Shown one piece after another: positions 1 to 10,965 of a DNA stretch of 64,000 bases. The notes under the pieces were generated by a model that did not search any database, had not been told where the DNA came from, and worked only from the letters and a program-made list of their open reading frames with translations. The DNA is from Micropterus salmoides (Eukaryota; Chordata; Actinopteri; Centrarchiformes; Centrarchidae): the NCBI RefSeq assembly GCF_014851395.1, contig NW_024041484.1, positions 5,652,183 through 5,716,182 on the forward strand, written 5' to 3'. Each line of letters begins with the position of its first letter. The first letter of the stretch is position 1. The position numbers were made by a program, and so were the translations under genes.

Positions 1-589
1 AGTTCAAGTTAAGCTAACATTTAGTAAGATTATGTTGGTAGTATAAATGTTTTATAGTACACACTCATTTTCAATAATAATCATGACATTAAAAAGTGCC
101 TTCTTAGTTATTGATAAGCTGCTGACAAGTCGCAACTGGCAATATTTTATATCTGACTGACAATCCCAAAAGATACTGCAGACAATTCTGCGCTTTATCG
201 GCTTGAGCTAATGTTTGCAAACCTGATTCCAGAAGGTCCTGATTTGACAACTGGGAGATTCGGACTGCTGTTCAGTGTTTACCGGCTTTCTGTCTTGCTC
301 GACATCTAGTAAGCTGGCTGCTGACTGCCTGTCTGAAATTTACATGACACGGCAAGGCATATCATTAATGTTGGTCTCTTATATATAGCAAAAACTCTCC
401 TATGTTTTCAAAAATCTAAATGATACGAGTTACACATGAGTTATATTGTGAAGAAATTATCTTTGAGTTTAAATAGTATAGATAGTGGCATGCTGAGAGC
501 ATACTGTAGTTTGACTAGCTCAAGGAATCAGTGCAGCTACACTGCACTGGGAACAGCTGTCATGAAAACCATCAAACTCATGGTGACAC
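1..589. other. Non-coding DNA, nothing recognised
   Basis: AT-rich sequence without a plausible exon, RNA gene or familiar repeat. Short open frames here have no recognisable domain. Confidence 0.5.
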
Positions 590-725
590 AGAATTTGGGG
601 TGGTAAACACACATGCCTCTGGTGTGAGAGACCCGGGTTCAAATCCCCACTGTGACACTTGACACAACCCCTTGTTGCTCCGGAGGCGTGCAACCTCTGA
701 CATAAATAGCAATTGTTTATCTTTG
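590..725 (+). repeat. tRNA-derived SINE, family A, copy 1
   Basis: The 5' part resembles a tRNA: a degraded A-box region (GGTGGTAAACACACATGCC) is followed by a B-box-like GGGTTCAAATCC near 635-647. The tail contains the family's CTCCGGAGGCGTGCAACCTCTGACAT-like block (here 679-704) and AGCAATTG. The same tail is at 14484-14615 (plus) and 24958-25130 (minus). Pol III promoter boxes explain past mobility; this copy is diverged and lacks the usual 3' end. Confidence 0.65.
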
Positions 726-2036
726 TCTTCAAGCATATGTGGATGCATCAGTAGCTGAATAAAGCTGAAATTACAGGAGTTACATTCACCCCTCCCTCTG
801 CAGCCATAATTGTGTTGCCCTTAAGCATGGCACCAAACCCTGCAACCACATCAGTGGAGTTACATTGTTATAAATATGAATAAATGTGTGAATCCAAAAC
901 AGACTGGTGAAAGAGAGCATACGCGCTGGGCTGATTGTTGGCTGAATGAACTCCGACCAAACAGACAGATCTGATCTGCTTTTAGCAGACTGCTCGTGAT
1001 TAATTGAGGCGGTGGCTCATGTTGGTGAATAGTAAACAAAACCTCACTGCTGTTCTTCTTTAGCTGCGCCTGGCTGCCAACCAGAGCTGTTGATTTACTC
1101 TGTGAATTTAACTGTGGTTTCGCTTCTTCTACAAAGTGTTGCTCTTGTGAGTTCCTCTGAGAAATGTATCAGCTTTATCTGTCATCAGACTTTATGAAGT
1201 GTGGTAACAAAGACGGCATCAAAGCTTTTTCTCCTTGACTTTCTCATCTTCGCTCTTGTTGTCTTTAAGTCTCCTTCACTTTCCTCTCCATGCCTCCAAG
1301 TCAGCATCCGTCTTTTGTCACACCTTCATCATCTCTTATCCTCTGCGTTCCTGCTTGTGACACAATAACTTTTCCCTCCGTCTCATATTCATTCTCTGAC
1401 TCGCTCCCTTGAGCCCAAAACCATGTTGGTAGTTGTGTGCATGAAGACAAAGAGCGTGTTGCATCCCCAGCTGCAGCCAAGAGCCACCTCACCCCAACAG
1501 AGCTTATCTGCTTATTTGGCCATCCTTGGAGAATAAGTGAATAGACTTTTATATTTTGCCTGTGAGAGTTTTTTTCTCTCTCTCCTGTATGGAGGAAGTT
1601 TAGCCGGTGACTGTCCTCGGTGATATGCTGCTTGTGAAGAATGAAGATGTGCGAGGTCAGGCATGTTCAAGGACGACTCTGGAGTCCAGCTGCTAGCAGT
1701 GGTGGGGAGTGTAAACACAGTTGTATAAAATAAAAATCCAACAGCTCTTATACCTACAATAGAATTAAAGGGCTTAATTTCAAAGTAAGATCAACTACAA
1801 GTCATACCTGTTTAAAAAACCCAAACATAATAAAACAAATGACAGTTATTAAAGAAAATGAAACTTTTTTTAAGAAAATGTGAATTAAAGCTAAATGTAC
1901 ATATTTTCTTCTTTGGCTTGGTTTTGTCCAAATTAACATGTACATTGAAGCTGAATGAAGAGGGACGTCGTGCTCCTCTACAGGCTTGAATGGTGGTTTC
2001 AGAAAGATTGTGTGTGTGTGAGAGAGTGTATTGAGG
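726..2036. other. Non-coding DNA, nothing recognised
   Basis: No exon or repeat family recognised. A minus-strand open frame at 1512-1718 has no domain and looks like chance. Confidence 0.45.
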
Positions 2037-2185
2037 AGGACCAGCAGTACATCACAGCCTCGCTAATGGAACACTGCACTCCTGAAGGGTCCTCAGCTCC
2101 ATCTCGTCCATCACAGCTCCCTCATCCCTCCACCCACAGAGGATTCTGGGTAGACGGTGACACCTGAGCACACCCGCAAGACTTA
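2037..2185 (+). other. Segment similar to 41925-42062
   Basis: Two blocks recur in the same order and orientation 40 kb downstream. Block 1 (2044-2076) matches 41933-41965 at 30 of 33 positions. Block 2 (around GATTCTGGGT at 2142-2151 and GACACC at 2159-2164) matches the area from 42018. Both copies follow a GT-rich run. This may be an old segmental or enhancer duplication, or an unrecognised interspersed repeat. No reading frame is shared over the pair. Confidence 0.5.
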
Positions 2186-2783
2186 AGTCCTTTTTGTGCC
2201 TACGAAGAGCTCTTCCTCTTGTGCTTGATTTGGGATTGGGCAGAGATGATGTTGTGGCGGAGGGGATTAAAGGGAAATGGGTAGTGTGAATGGGGTGTCC
2301 TCAAGTTTAAATGGAGTGTTCTTTAAGGTACAGTCAACATGTCTTTTTATGTATTAAACCAAGACCATAAAATTCCCTAAACTTAACCGGGGGCTGTGAG
2401 TGCCTAAACAAAAGCATAAAGTTTTTTTGTGGATAAAGTTTTTTTCAGGGAACATTTTACTGATATAAGTATTGACATTTTGAGACTTTTTCCTCATTAT
2501 ATTGATTAAAAAATATACTTTGGGCAGCATTATGGCCTTTAAATCATATTTGTTGACGCAAATTAGCGTGTAAACATAATTTCTTGGAGACAGGATTGCT
2601 GTGTGAGTGTGGTTGGATCAGATTTGACTGACAGCGCTAGTAACAGCAAGGAGAAAAACAGAAATGCACGAAATAACCAAAAGTGTTCTAACTTTGCAGA
2701 AAATGGTGGGTTCATTGATGACCACATTGCTTATAGTAAGAAGCTGATTGAGATAATTTCATCCAAAGCTTCCTAATTCATTC
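2186..2783. other. Non-coding DNA, nothing recognised
   Basis: AT-rich sequence with no supported feature. Confidence 0.45.
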
Positions 2784-2920
2784 AGTGATGGGAGTTCAAA
2801 AGTAATGCAGTAACATTAATGTATTGTTTTTTGCTGTAAGTCTTAAAAAAACCCCGGTAATATTATACCCGTTACGATCTCAGTGATTCGCGTTACAACG
2901 CATTTTAACACGAAATTAGG
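2784..2920 (+). repeat. MITE-like fragment (AGTAATGC/GTTAC family)
   Basis: It opens with CAGTGATGGGAGTTC followed by AAAAGTAATGCAGTAAC and further GTTAC/GTAAC motifs. This style of end is abundant in teleosts. Related fragments are at 5263-5399 and 22835-22920. The superfamily is not clear from sequence alone. Confidence 0.45.
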
Positions 2921-3216
2921 TGGTGTTTTTTTTATTTTTTATAATAATTCACCAACACCGCGAAACATTTTGGTACTAGAAAAACAAATCCATTTCCTGT
3001 TGCTGGAATTCGATGGTTGAGATTGTAGGCAGGGTGCAAACTACGGTAGAGCTTGGCTGATCCATCAGGAGATTCAAATTATCAATGACATTATGTGCGT
3101 AAATGTGCACACCGTCTTTCTTAATGGGGAGACAATTCATCCTATCTCACCCCTCCCCCCTCCCCATGCTATTAATCAGAAGGTTAATTCTAAGACCCAC
3201 CTGATCTGCGGATATA
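2921..3216. other. Non-coding DNA between repeats
   Basis: Nothing recognised; a C-rich run lies at about 3150-3165. Confidence 0.4.
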
Positions 3217-3311
3217 CAATATCTCACAAAAGTTAGTACACCCCTCACATTTTTGTAAATATTTGATTATATCTTTTCATGTGACAACGATGAAGAAATG
3301 ACACTTTGCTA

Positions 3312-4034
3312 TGTGAATTTGAGTTTTCAGATAAACAGCTTAGGCAAACGCTTGTCGTGGATTTTTTTCACGTCTTCTGCAGAAGGAACTCACTGGGACA
3401 CACGCATCAGAGTATCATCCAAGTGAGCTGCAGTGTCTCAGCACATGCAGCTTTTTTCCTAAGCTCAGGGTCAGCACTATCTTACCACTGGAAGATGTCT
3501 TTAAGAGGTCCTCTAGAGGACACTCAATCTAAATCTATCGTAAAGACAATAATGCCCCAGTACAGCCAGATACATGTTCTAAAACAAGAATTGCATGCAC
3601 CTCCAAATACTGCGTTTAAACGCTATAACATTCTTTGTGGGTCAATGGTGATAAATGATTCGAATTATATATTTTATGAACGTTTACAGTCTTTAATATT
3701 TTAATACATTTAATAGAAGTACCATTCCTTGACATAAATATATCTGGTGATAACCGCATCTGAAAAGGACCTAAAGAGGTGGATGCATAATTTTTTTAGG
3801 CTACCTGCCGAGATTTGCATCCACCTCTTTTCTCAAAATAAATGACCGTTATCACCCGTGAGGTGCAATTCTTGGCAGGCAGGCATAATTCGGCAACACC
3901 CCCTGGACACATCATGAAGCATCACACACATTTACCTCCCACTGACCCCGTACCCGACAAACCAGAGGCCCTCAGTGGGTAACATTAATTACATGACTGT
4001 GTTTGGAGATGGTACTCATGGAATTCCCATTACA
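3312..4034 (+). mobile_element. Solo LTR inserted in the Tc1 terminal repeat
   Basis: This 723-bp insert begins TGTGAAT and ends ATTACA, the TG...CA ends of an LTR. It is flanked by a 4-bp direct repeat GCTA (3308-3311 and 4035-4038). Removing it and one GCTA restores the expected Tc1 sequence TTTGCTACAATG. It has a TATA-like run near 3664-3674 and AATAAA at 3837-3842, which favours the plus orientation. There is no internal retroelement coding, as expected after recombination between two LTRs. A 4-bp duplication fits Gypsy-like elements or some endogenous retroviruses; the family is undetermined. The 132-codon open frame at 3306-3704 lies mostly in it and has no recognised domain. Confidence 0.75.
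3746..3856 (+). other. Two-tier inverted repeat around AATAAA in the LTR
   Basis: The inner arms AAAGAGGTGGATGCA (3773-3787) and TGCATCCACCTCTTT (3816-3830) are perfectly complementary over 15 bp with a 28-nt loop. The outer arms GGTGATAAC (3746-3754) and GTTATCACC (3848-3856) are also perfect. AATAAA (3837-3842) lies between inner and outer right arms. In RNA this would fold the poly(A) region into a closed structure. Confidence 0.65.
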
Positions 4035-4114
4035 GCTACAATGTAAAGTGGTGAGTGTACAGCTTGTTTAACAGTGTAAATTTGCTGTCCCCTCAAAATA
4101 ACACATCACACAGC

Positions 4115-4943
4115 AACCTATAAGAACCTTAGAGATGTTAAACACACTTTACCTAATGAATTACTACCTTAGTGAAGAAATAAATTCAATGTCTACTACT
4201 TTGAGTGATTATATATTTTATTGCAAAATTAAGCAAGGGCAAGCATACAACTTAAACTGATTAATCCTAAGTAAAATGTTTAAAATTCAAAACCTGATTA
4301 TGATAGCTGAGCTTGAGTATTTTGATGTCTTCTTTTTGGAGAGAAAGGGAGTGGAAGAAGTTGTCCCGGCCGATGAAATCCTTCCTTCACTGCTGAGCTG
4401 TTGTGTCTTGAAGAAACTTGAGGCTTTGTCCAAAGCCCTCAAATTGTCTCTAAAAGTCTTCAGTCCCTGTTGCAGTTGATAGAGAGAAAAACTTCAGAGT
4501 CCAGTGGATTCTTCAGTTGGTTTGGTCAGTGTGGTTATCCTCTGTGGTTTGATCTCTTGAAATCCACTGAAGAAAAAAATTATTTTCTAGTTGTTGGCTG
4601 TACAAATCCCCAACTCTTGTCTTAGGCTCTTGGTCCGGTTCGGTGATGGTCCTGCTCCGAGTCCGATGCCTCTGAGATGCCAAGGAATAACTCCGATCTC
4701 CTTCTGACTCCTCTTTATGTATCCTACTCCGTAGCGGAGTTTTCTTGTCAAATCAGCCACCACCCTTTTCCTGTCTACGTGACTACTGTCACAGATTGTT
4801 CATCATGCACAACAAAGATGTTTTGCAGATGGAAGTACGTTGCACTTCCCTTTTCTCACTCACTGTTGATACTAAAGGGAGAAAGGATACAGTTTTCTTC
4901 TTTGCGACCTGATAGCAAGAGCGTTGGGATCTCAACTTATTTG
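4115..4943. mobile_element. Second insertion in the Tc1 copy, unknown type
   Basis: Tc1-like sequence stops at ACAGC (4110-4114) and resumes after another ACAGC (4944-4948), consistent with a 5-bp target duplication. The 829-bp insert lacks TG...CA ends, so it is not a clear LTR. Sites include AATAAA near 4179 and TATATATTTTAT near 4210. Two plus-strand open frames (67 and 93 codons) have no recognised domain. About 44 bp of Tc1 sequence expected at the junction are absent, so a deletion or variant Tc1 must also be assumed. Confidence 0.45.
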
Positions 4944-4951
4944 ACAGCCCC

Positions 4952-5262
4952 TAAGTGAAAAAGTCCAAATTGCCAATATTTTGTGTGGCCACCATTATTT
5001 TCCAGCACTGCGTTAACAATCTTGGGCATGGAGTTCACCAGAGCTTCACAGGTTCTCTTCCACTCCTCCATGACGACACCACAGAGCTGGTGGATGTTAG
5101 AGACCTTGTGCTCCTCCACCTTCCATTTGAGGATGCCCCACAGATGCTCAACAGGGTTTAGGTCTGGAGACATGCTTGGCCAGTCCATCACCTTTACCCT
5201 CAGCTTCTTTAGCGAGGCAGTGGTCGTCTTGAAGGTGTGTTTTGGGTCGTTAAAGTGGCTGT
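4952..5262 (-). pseudogene. Tc1-type transposase, C-terminal fragment
   Basis: The minus-strand frame holds the end of a DD34E transposase: NDPKHTFKTTTASLKK, then WPSMSPDLNPVEHLWGILK, then a C-terminus ending NNGGHTKY. The glutamate in NPVEHLW is the third catalytic residue. The second catalytic aspartate, normally just before NDPKH, lies at the break and is lost. The stop expected after HTKY has become TGG, so the frame runs on into terminal-repeat sequence. A short in-frame deletion is present after EEWKRT. Only about 100 of some 340 residues remain, and the fragment is not functional. Confidence 0.85.
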
Positions 5263-5399
5263 CAAAGTAACTCAAAAGTAATGCAAAAGTAGTTTAAAGC
5301 ATTATAATTCAGAGACAGTAATATTGTAATATAACTAATCACTCTCAAATGACTAGTAATCTATAATGTATTATTTTTGGAAGTAACTTGCCCAACAAT
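5263..5399 (-). repeat. MITE-like fragment ending GTAACTTGCCCAACA
   Basis: It carries AAGTAACTCAAAAGTAATGC on one side and TTTTTGGAAGTAACTTGCCC on the other, read inward as inverted ends. It is of the same type as 2784-2920. The Tc1 copy appears to abut or sit inside it. Confidence 0.5.
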
Positions 5400-6934
5400 G
5401 AATTCACTTCAAACCAAACCCAGATGAACCACAGTGCAGTACAATATGCTATGGATCACAATGGGTCCTCTCTATGTTGTTGACTAGCACAGTTGAACCC
5501 AGAAGTGTTTGCATGTACTGGCTCTAGATTATCATGGACACATGATGAGGACATCTGCATGCCGATCAGTAGATGCCTCTAAGCCTCCATTGATTACCAA
5601 TGGAGCGCCGCACTGTAACAGCTTCTAAATCTGATTGCTGGCATCTGATGGTGTTTGTTCACAGGATTGCCTCTGTTTGCTATAATTGCCAATTAAGAAG
5701 GAAAAATGACATTACATGGAGATTGCTACTGATTTCACCATCACTGCTGCAGGTGTGTTTAGATAATCTGTTCACCTAGCGGTTGATGGTATTGATGCAT
5801 AGTGATATGCTGTTTGCTCCATGGATGTAGACTGCATTTCTAGTCTTCTGTTTACCCAAGACTTACAGTAACTAAGTCCGCTTATTGATTCATCATGCAT
5901 CTGTGCTGCAGTTGTACAGTTTATTTAATATACAGTATTTATGCAATATGCTGATTAAATGTTGAGGTACCAGTGTTAAAAAACTGTGTAAAAATTAAAC
6001 CAAATCACTTTCTAAGTGTGGGAAAATATTTTATCTGTTTAACAGCAGATAGATACTGTATAACTGGGAGCGGTAACTCCTGACAGCTAAAACATAACAA
6101 TGTTCTCGAGCTCTATTAAAGGTGGAGTGCAGCAGAAGTTCAGAATCCATCCATAGAAGAGGAATGACACCTACAACCACTGATACATCAGAACTTTTAT
6201 CACCTCTGTTGTGATGACTCTCAGAGCTCTCATAGCTGTCAGCTAATCCTGACGGGTCACATTTGGGCACACAATGAAACCTAACCAGGCACAACTGGTA
6301 CATTTCCAAACTGAAACTGACTCACGCCTTTCTCTTAGTCAACAGATTGCAGCAGGTGTGTGGCTCCGGATGGATGAGTGTTTATGGGCTAATAGCTGAT
6401 GAGCTGGGGAGGAGAGCAGAGGCTGCAGCAGACAGAGGGCAGGGAGAGGGTGGGTAAAGGAAATCATGCTTATGTCCTTCAATGTGCGTGTGTTGGAGAG
6501 GGACACGGGAACAGAGAGAGAAAATGTAAAGTGACTGTAGATAGGAAAATGTGTTTGTCACGTAGGTGCAAGCACTTACAGGTTCTAAAATATTGTGATG
6601 CTAAGAGAAAGTAGTGGATTTAAACTCCCCTCTGGCTGTCAGTAGCAATCAGTATTTATTTGAATAACAGAATTTAACTCGCATTAAATTAACCTCAGGG
6701 CACAACCCTTCAAAAGGGGAAAATTGATAGCCAAATAATTAATTTAGTCTCATAAATCAGTTTCATAAAATATGCTAAACTATAAATTTGGAACTCTGAT
6801 TTCTAATTAAATAAGTACAACCAAAATTACTACATCAGTAGCTAGTAACGATTGAAGGGTTTTGTAGATCTCAGTAGTAGAAGTTGGCAGCATTCACACT
6901 CGTGCATCCAGCATGTGTATATTCAAATCATTTA
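5400..6934. other. Non-coding DNA, nothing recognised
   Basis: Mixed AT-rich sequence without credible exons. The minus-strand frame at 6031-6309 (92 codons) has no domain. Confidence 0.45.
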
Positions 6935-6935
6935 T

Positions 6936-7715
6936 TTAAAGAGGTGGTATTAGGTGCTTTTTCAGGTACAAAATCCTATTTAGGGGTTGTACCAGAACAG
7001 GTTTACATGGATTCATTTTCAAAAAACACCATATTTTTTGTCATACTGCACATTTCTGCAGCTCTTCTTTTCACCCTGTGTTGAAGGCTTCGTTTTAGCT
7101 ATGGAGTGATGCATCTTGTCTCTAAATGACCTTTGTTGGGAGTTGCACATGCGCAGTTCCTAGTTAAGGACAACTAGCCAATCAGAAGCAGAGAAGGGCG
7201 AGTCAGTGAGAAGCCGGTAAACACGGCTTTGGTTCAGCTGTAGGCTACATGTTGCCGACCAGCTTAGCAACATAGACTGGAGCAAGAGTTTCAGAGTGGT
7301 GAGTTATTAATCTGTAACAAATGTATCTTTCATCCATAAAGTTTTAACTGAGCTCTGTCTCTACATCACAGTAAAAACTTGACTGCCTGGAGGGAAGCTA
7401 GTGTTTGGAAGGGAGAGGAGAGCTGTGCTGCAGCTCACTGTTTTTCCACCGGTGTTTTTGAGGGCGTGTCAGAGTAACCGCTTGACGAGCATTATATGAC
7501 ACGCATTTTGCTTTCATCCCTGTGATGTCACAGAGATGAAAGGGAAGGAAGGTTGGACTACAAATGAGGTGTTTTCAGTCAGTTCAGAGCAGAGTTTTCT
7601 GTGGGAGATGGGAACTCCCTTTGGGCTGGACTTTGGGCTTTTTCACTTTGCAAACAGGTATGTAACTCAATAAAGGAGAGGGGAAAAGCCAAAAAGCATA
7701 ATACCACCTCTTTAA
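6936..7715. mobile_element. TTAA-flanked inverted-repeat element 1
   Basis: The left end reads TTAAAGAGGTGGTATTA...TGCTTTTT. The right end, reverse-complemented, reads TTTAAAGAGGTGGTATTATG, so the ends are near-perfect inverted repeats about 780 bp apart. Both outer edges carry TTAA, the target duplicated by piggyBac-type transposases. No transposase is encoded, so it would be a non-autonomous element. The ends resemble those of 21192-21731. Confidence 0.65.
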
Positions 7716-10700
7716 ATGATAAGAGTAAAACACACAATATGTAGTCTAACTAAATTAACTTAACCGAAGAACAAAAGGGAGTGTGTGTGCACTCGTCTCT
7801 GTGTGTAAGAGAGGGTGTGTGTGCTTGAGTGTGCACATGTCCATGAAGGGAGAGGGCTTCCATGGTGTGCTGCTTTCTTAGCCAGTGTTTCTGTTGGTTG
7901 TTGATGAATGCAGTCTCTCATGTGTAGTGTTGGTTCGAGGAAACTGGTAACTCCATTATTCTCCTTGCAGGGTTTGCAGCTTGTAAAGTTAGCCGGCAGA
8001 CTTGTGTCGTAGCAACTGGAACTAAATAACTTTTACTCTCTGTTAGCAGTGCATACTTAGCTAACCTGGAATCTTAGGCAGGCGGTAGCGTTGCTGCCGT
8101 AATAAAGGAGTTTGGTGTGTCTGGCCCAAGCATAATTCACAGTGGAGAGGACCTCTGTCCAGAGGTCCGAGAGCCATCAGAGGAAAATGAGTTAAAGGGA
8201 GAGTGATTGTAATCCAATACACTTTGTTAAATTCATCAAACATTTGCTGGCTGTTGGCCCCCTCTCCGTTTTGTGTGTGCTCTGAAAAAACCCCAGTTTT
8301 CCTACACATCCCTGGCTCTGTAAAAGGGAAACAAAGAAAGTAGTCCAGACCATCTCCACAACATACTGTAGTTCCAGACTATCAGCAACAGGTGGTTTGA
8401 GTGCTCGTACACAGAAGCAGTGGCAGAGGGAGTTCTAAACACCGGCTCTTTGGAACAGGCCGGCTCCAAGCACTGTGTAGATGGAGAGATGGCTGAGAAA
8501 CAGCAGGAAAAAATATAAAGAGTATGAACAGAGAAGAAAGTGATCGGAGGAGAGGTGGAACTGTTTACGTAAGGGCTTTAGATTTCATAGTCACGCAATG
8601 CACAAATTCATCTGTGCACATTTTTCCCCCCAGCTCTGTATTAAAATTACATTTTTTTTGTGTTGTTTTTGTCTGTTTTTTTATCCCTCTGGTCATTGAC
8701 AAAGTAACCTCGATTTAAGGTCCACACCACATTGGTATCGAGATGTGATTGAAACCCAGGAAAAAGCTAGTAAATGGATCTCCAGACAGGACTATTTTGT
8801 CAAACTATTTCCTAGGTTGGTTAGAATTGTCTTTTTTATGTTTATTTTGTAATTGTTCATAATTGGAGCTCTTACATGAAAAATATGATGAAAAATATAG
8901 ACAGACTCAAATGTTCATACAGTAGATGCTATCTCTCACTTCACCTCGCCCTTCCCTGCTCAGCCTGCTCCCTGAACCTGTCAATCTCCACATTTTCTTT
9001 CACGTTGTATCGCTACAAGATTCTCATTCATGTCACAGCCACAGCGACCTTGGATTCATTGTTGCACAATACAGTTAATCGGTAGTAAATTACCTGCATG
9101 GCAATAAGGCGGGAGTGAATGGCGAATAAGGATCTTTTTAAATGGTGTTTTCATGTAGTTTGACACAGTTATACACTGTCAAATCAAGGAGCTGCTCAGT
9201 ACAACTAGAATCTACCTGACCAGGGTTGGATTAAGAAGGTGTTGCACAGTGAAACCTCAGCAGTAAGACATTTGTCTCACAGTGTATTAATCCAGATGTG
9301 TCCAACTGTACTGAAGGTTTCAAACCACCAACTTTTCCCTCACAAGTCTATCTTTAGGTCTCAATCACACAGGAGTTGGTTTGTTGGTGTGGAAACACCA
9401 GTTACACGACTCTCGTTGATTTTGACAAGCCCGTACATCCAGAAGCATCACGTTGTTGTCTCTAGGCAACAGCAAAGTCAGATGCTGTCAATCACTTGCG
9501 CTTGCATAGGTAATGACAGACGCTTTGCTGTTAACTAAATAAGAAATAAACTTACAAGTTTTTGCAGTTGTGACACATCAAGAAGAATATGTGGCAACAA
9601 TAATGAGCAACTGCTTGCTTCATTTTCATTGTTGACAGACAGAAGAAAAGGCCGCCTCTGATTTCATCTGATTAGACAACAGACGATATGATTAGATGTA
9701 GGTCATTTTTGTCTGACGTCAACTAAAAGGCTTGAGTGTCATTTTTAATAATCGAAATCCTGCAATCCAGATGGTAAACAGGATAGGTTGTTTACATGCT
9801 TCATGTTACTGGACAGCTTTGTCTCAGTTTGAGCATGAGCCAGAAAACACTCACCATCATTGTCAAGCATCTGTCTCAGTTCATTCTCACCTCGCACACG
9901 ACACCTTAGTATGTAACTGCTCTCGCTCAGCTTCACACTTAATGTTTGTTTTTCATCCACCCTTTTCTTATATGTTCGCTGTAGTCTATTCAGGGTTGTA
10001 TCCAATATGCGTTGTTTGATGGCTTATTATTGTTCCATATCGATGTAAACAGCTGAGCTATCCCATTACATTCCTTCATGCTGTACTGAAAGCAATTCCC
10101 CTCGTCATATTGAAGTACAGATTTGTGTTCTGCTCTGTTCCTCAGCAGACATATTTTTGGCTTTGTTGGCATGACTAGATGATGTGCAAAAGTGAAATCA
10201 ATTGTCTGGCTTTTCAGCAACTGTCTATTCAACTGATGATGTTTACTTTTATTCACAATGAGTTTGCTCCAAAAAAAATATGAATTCTTAAACTGTGTAC
10301 AGTGTGTATTAGAGTTGAGCTTCATACCACAGACAACATCCAGATGTTATTCACAAGTTGTAATGACAGTTATCTGTGTTAGATGGGAGGAAACTTCAAT
10401 AATCCTCTATCAGCATCTTACCAGTTTTATAACTGTATTTTTAACTGACAATTTAAGCAGAATGGTATTTTTTTTATTCCCATTGTAATTACTTTATAAT
10501 AATTTCTTTTAATATAGCCCAATGACACGTTGTTATTGTACAACCAACCTAATTAGAAAAGTAGGAAACCTGTTGTGAGAAGAGAAATACAGTAACACAC
10601 ATGCAGTGGAAATTATAGATGTAGAGAAATATTGCACAGATAAGATTTCCCCCCACACACATAAAAATAGATTTTTTCATGCAGAATAAAATAAAACAAG

Positions 10701-10865
10701 AACTTTATAAAATCCTGTTAAAATAAACACACAATGTTAGTACGTTACATCCCTAACCTGTCTGAGGTCAGCCCTTTCTAAAGTCATAAAACTTTAATGA
10801 ACAAGTTGGAAATGTATAGTTTACTTTAAAAAAAAACAACAACAAAGGTTCAATCATTTTTTATA
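7716..10865. other. Non-coding DNA, nothing recognised
   Basis: A GT-rich stretch lies at 7780-7835. No exon with a convincing acceptor, donor and open frame was found, and open frames up to about 110 codons have no recognised domain. Confidence 0.45.
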
Positions 10866-10930
10866 ACAGCTAGGCATTGCAGCCATATGTTAGCATGCTG
10901 ATGTTAGCATTTAGCTGAAAGCACTTTTGG
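10866..10930 (-). repeat. Fragment of the GCTA-rich fish repeat
   Basis: TTAGCATGCTGATGTTAGC followed by ATTTAGCTGAAAGCAC is the reverse of a block in an abundant fish interspersed repeat. Other pieces are at 26995, 31555, 33530, 44645 and 49035. Confidence 0.5.
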
Positions 10931-10965
10931 ACGGCGGAAGTCCATGGCATACATGTAAAGCTATG

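Larger units (their letters stand above)
3217..5262 (-). mobile_element. Tc1/mariner element, 5' truncated and carrying two insertions
   Basis: A TA dinucleotide (3215-3216) precedes the end motif CAATATCTCACAAAAG, the familiar terminal repeat of an abundant fish Tc1 element. The terminal region reads 3217-3311, is interrupted by an LTR, and resumes at 4035-4114 (ATGTAAAGTGGTGAGTG, then AACAGTGTAAATTTGCTGTC). It is interrupted again until about 4944, where CCCCTAAGTGAAAAAGTCC leads into the minus-strand transposase C-terminus. The element is cut off near 5262, where MITE sequence begins, so the N-terminal two thirds of the transposase and the other terminal repeat are missing. It cannot move by itself. 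Confidence 0.85.

Noticed and set aside
635..647. A functional tRNA gene at the B-box-like motif
   Set aside because: The body continues into the family A SINE tail, and the tRNA stems are not complementary.
4955..5270. Plus-strand frames of 68 and 95 codons
   Set aside because: They are the antisense of the Tc1 transposase fragment.
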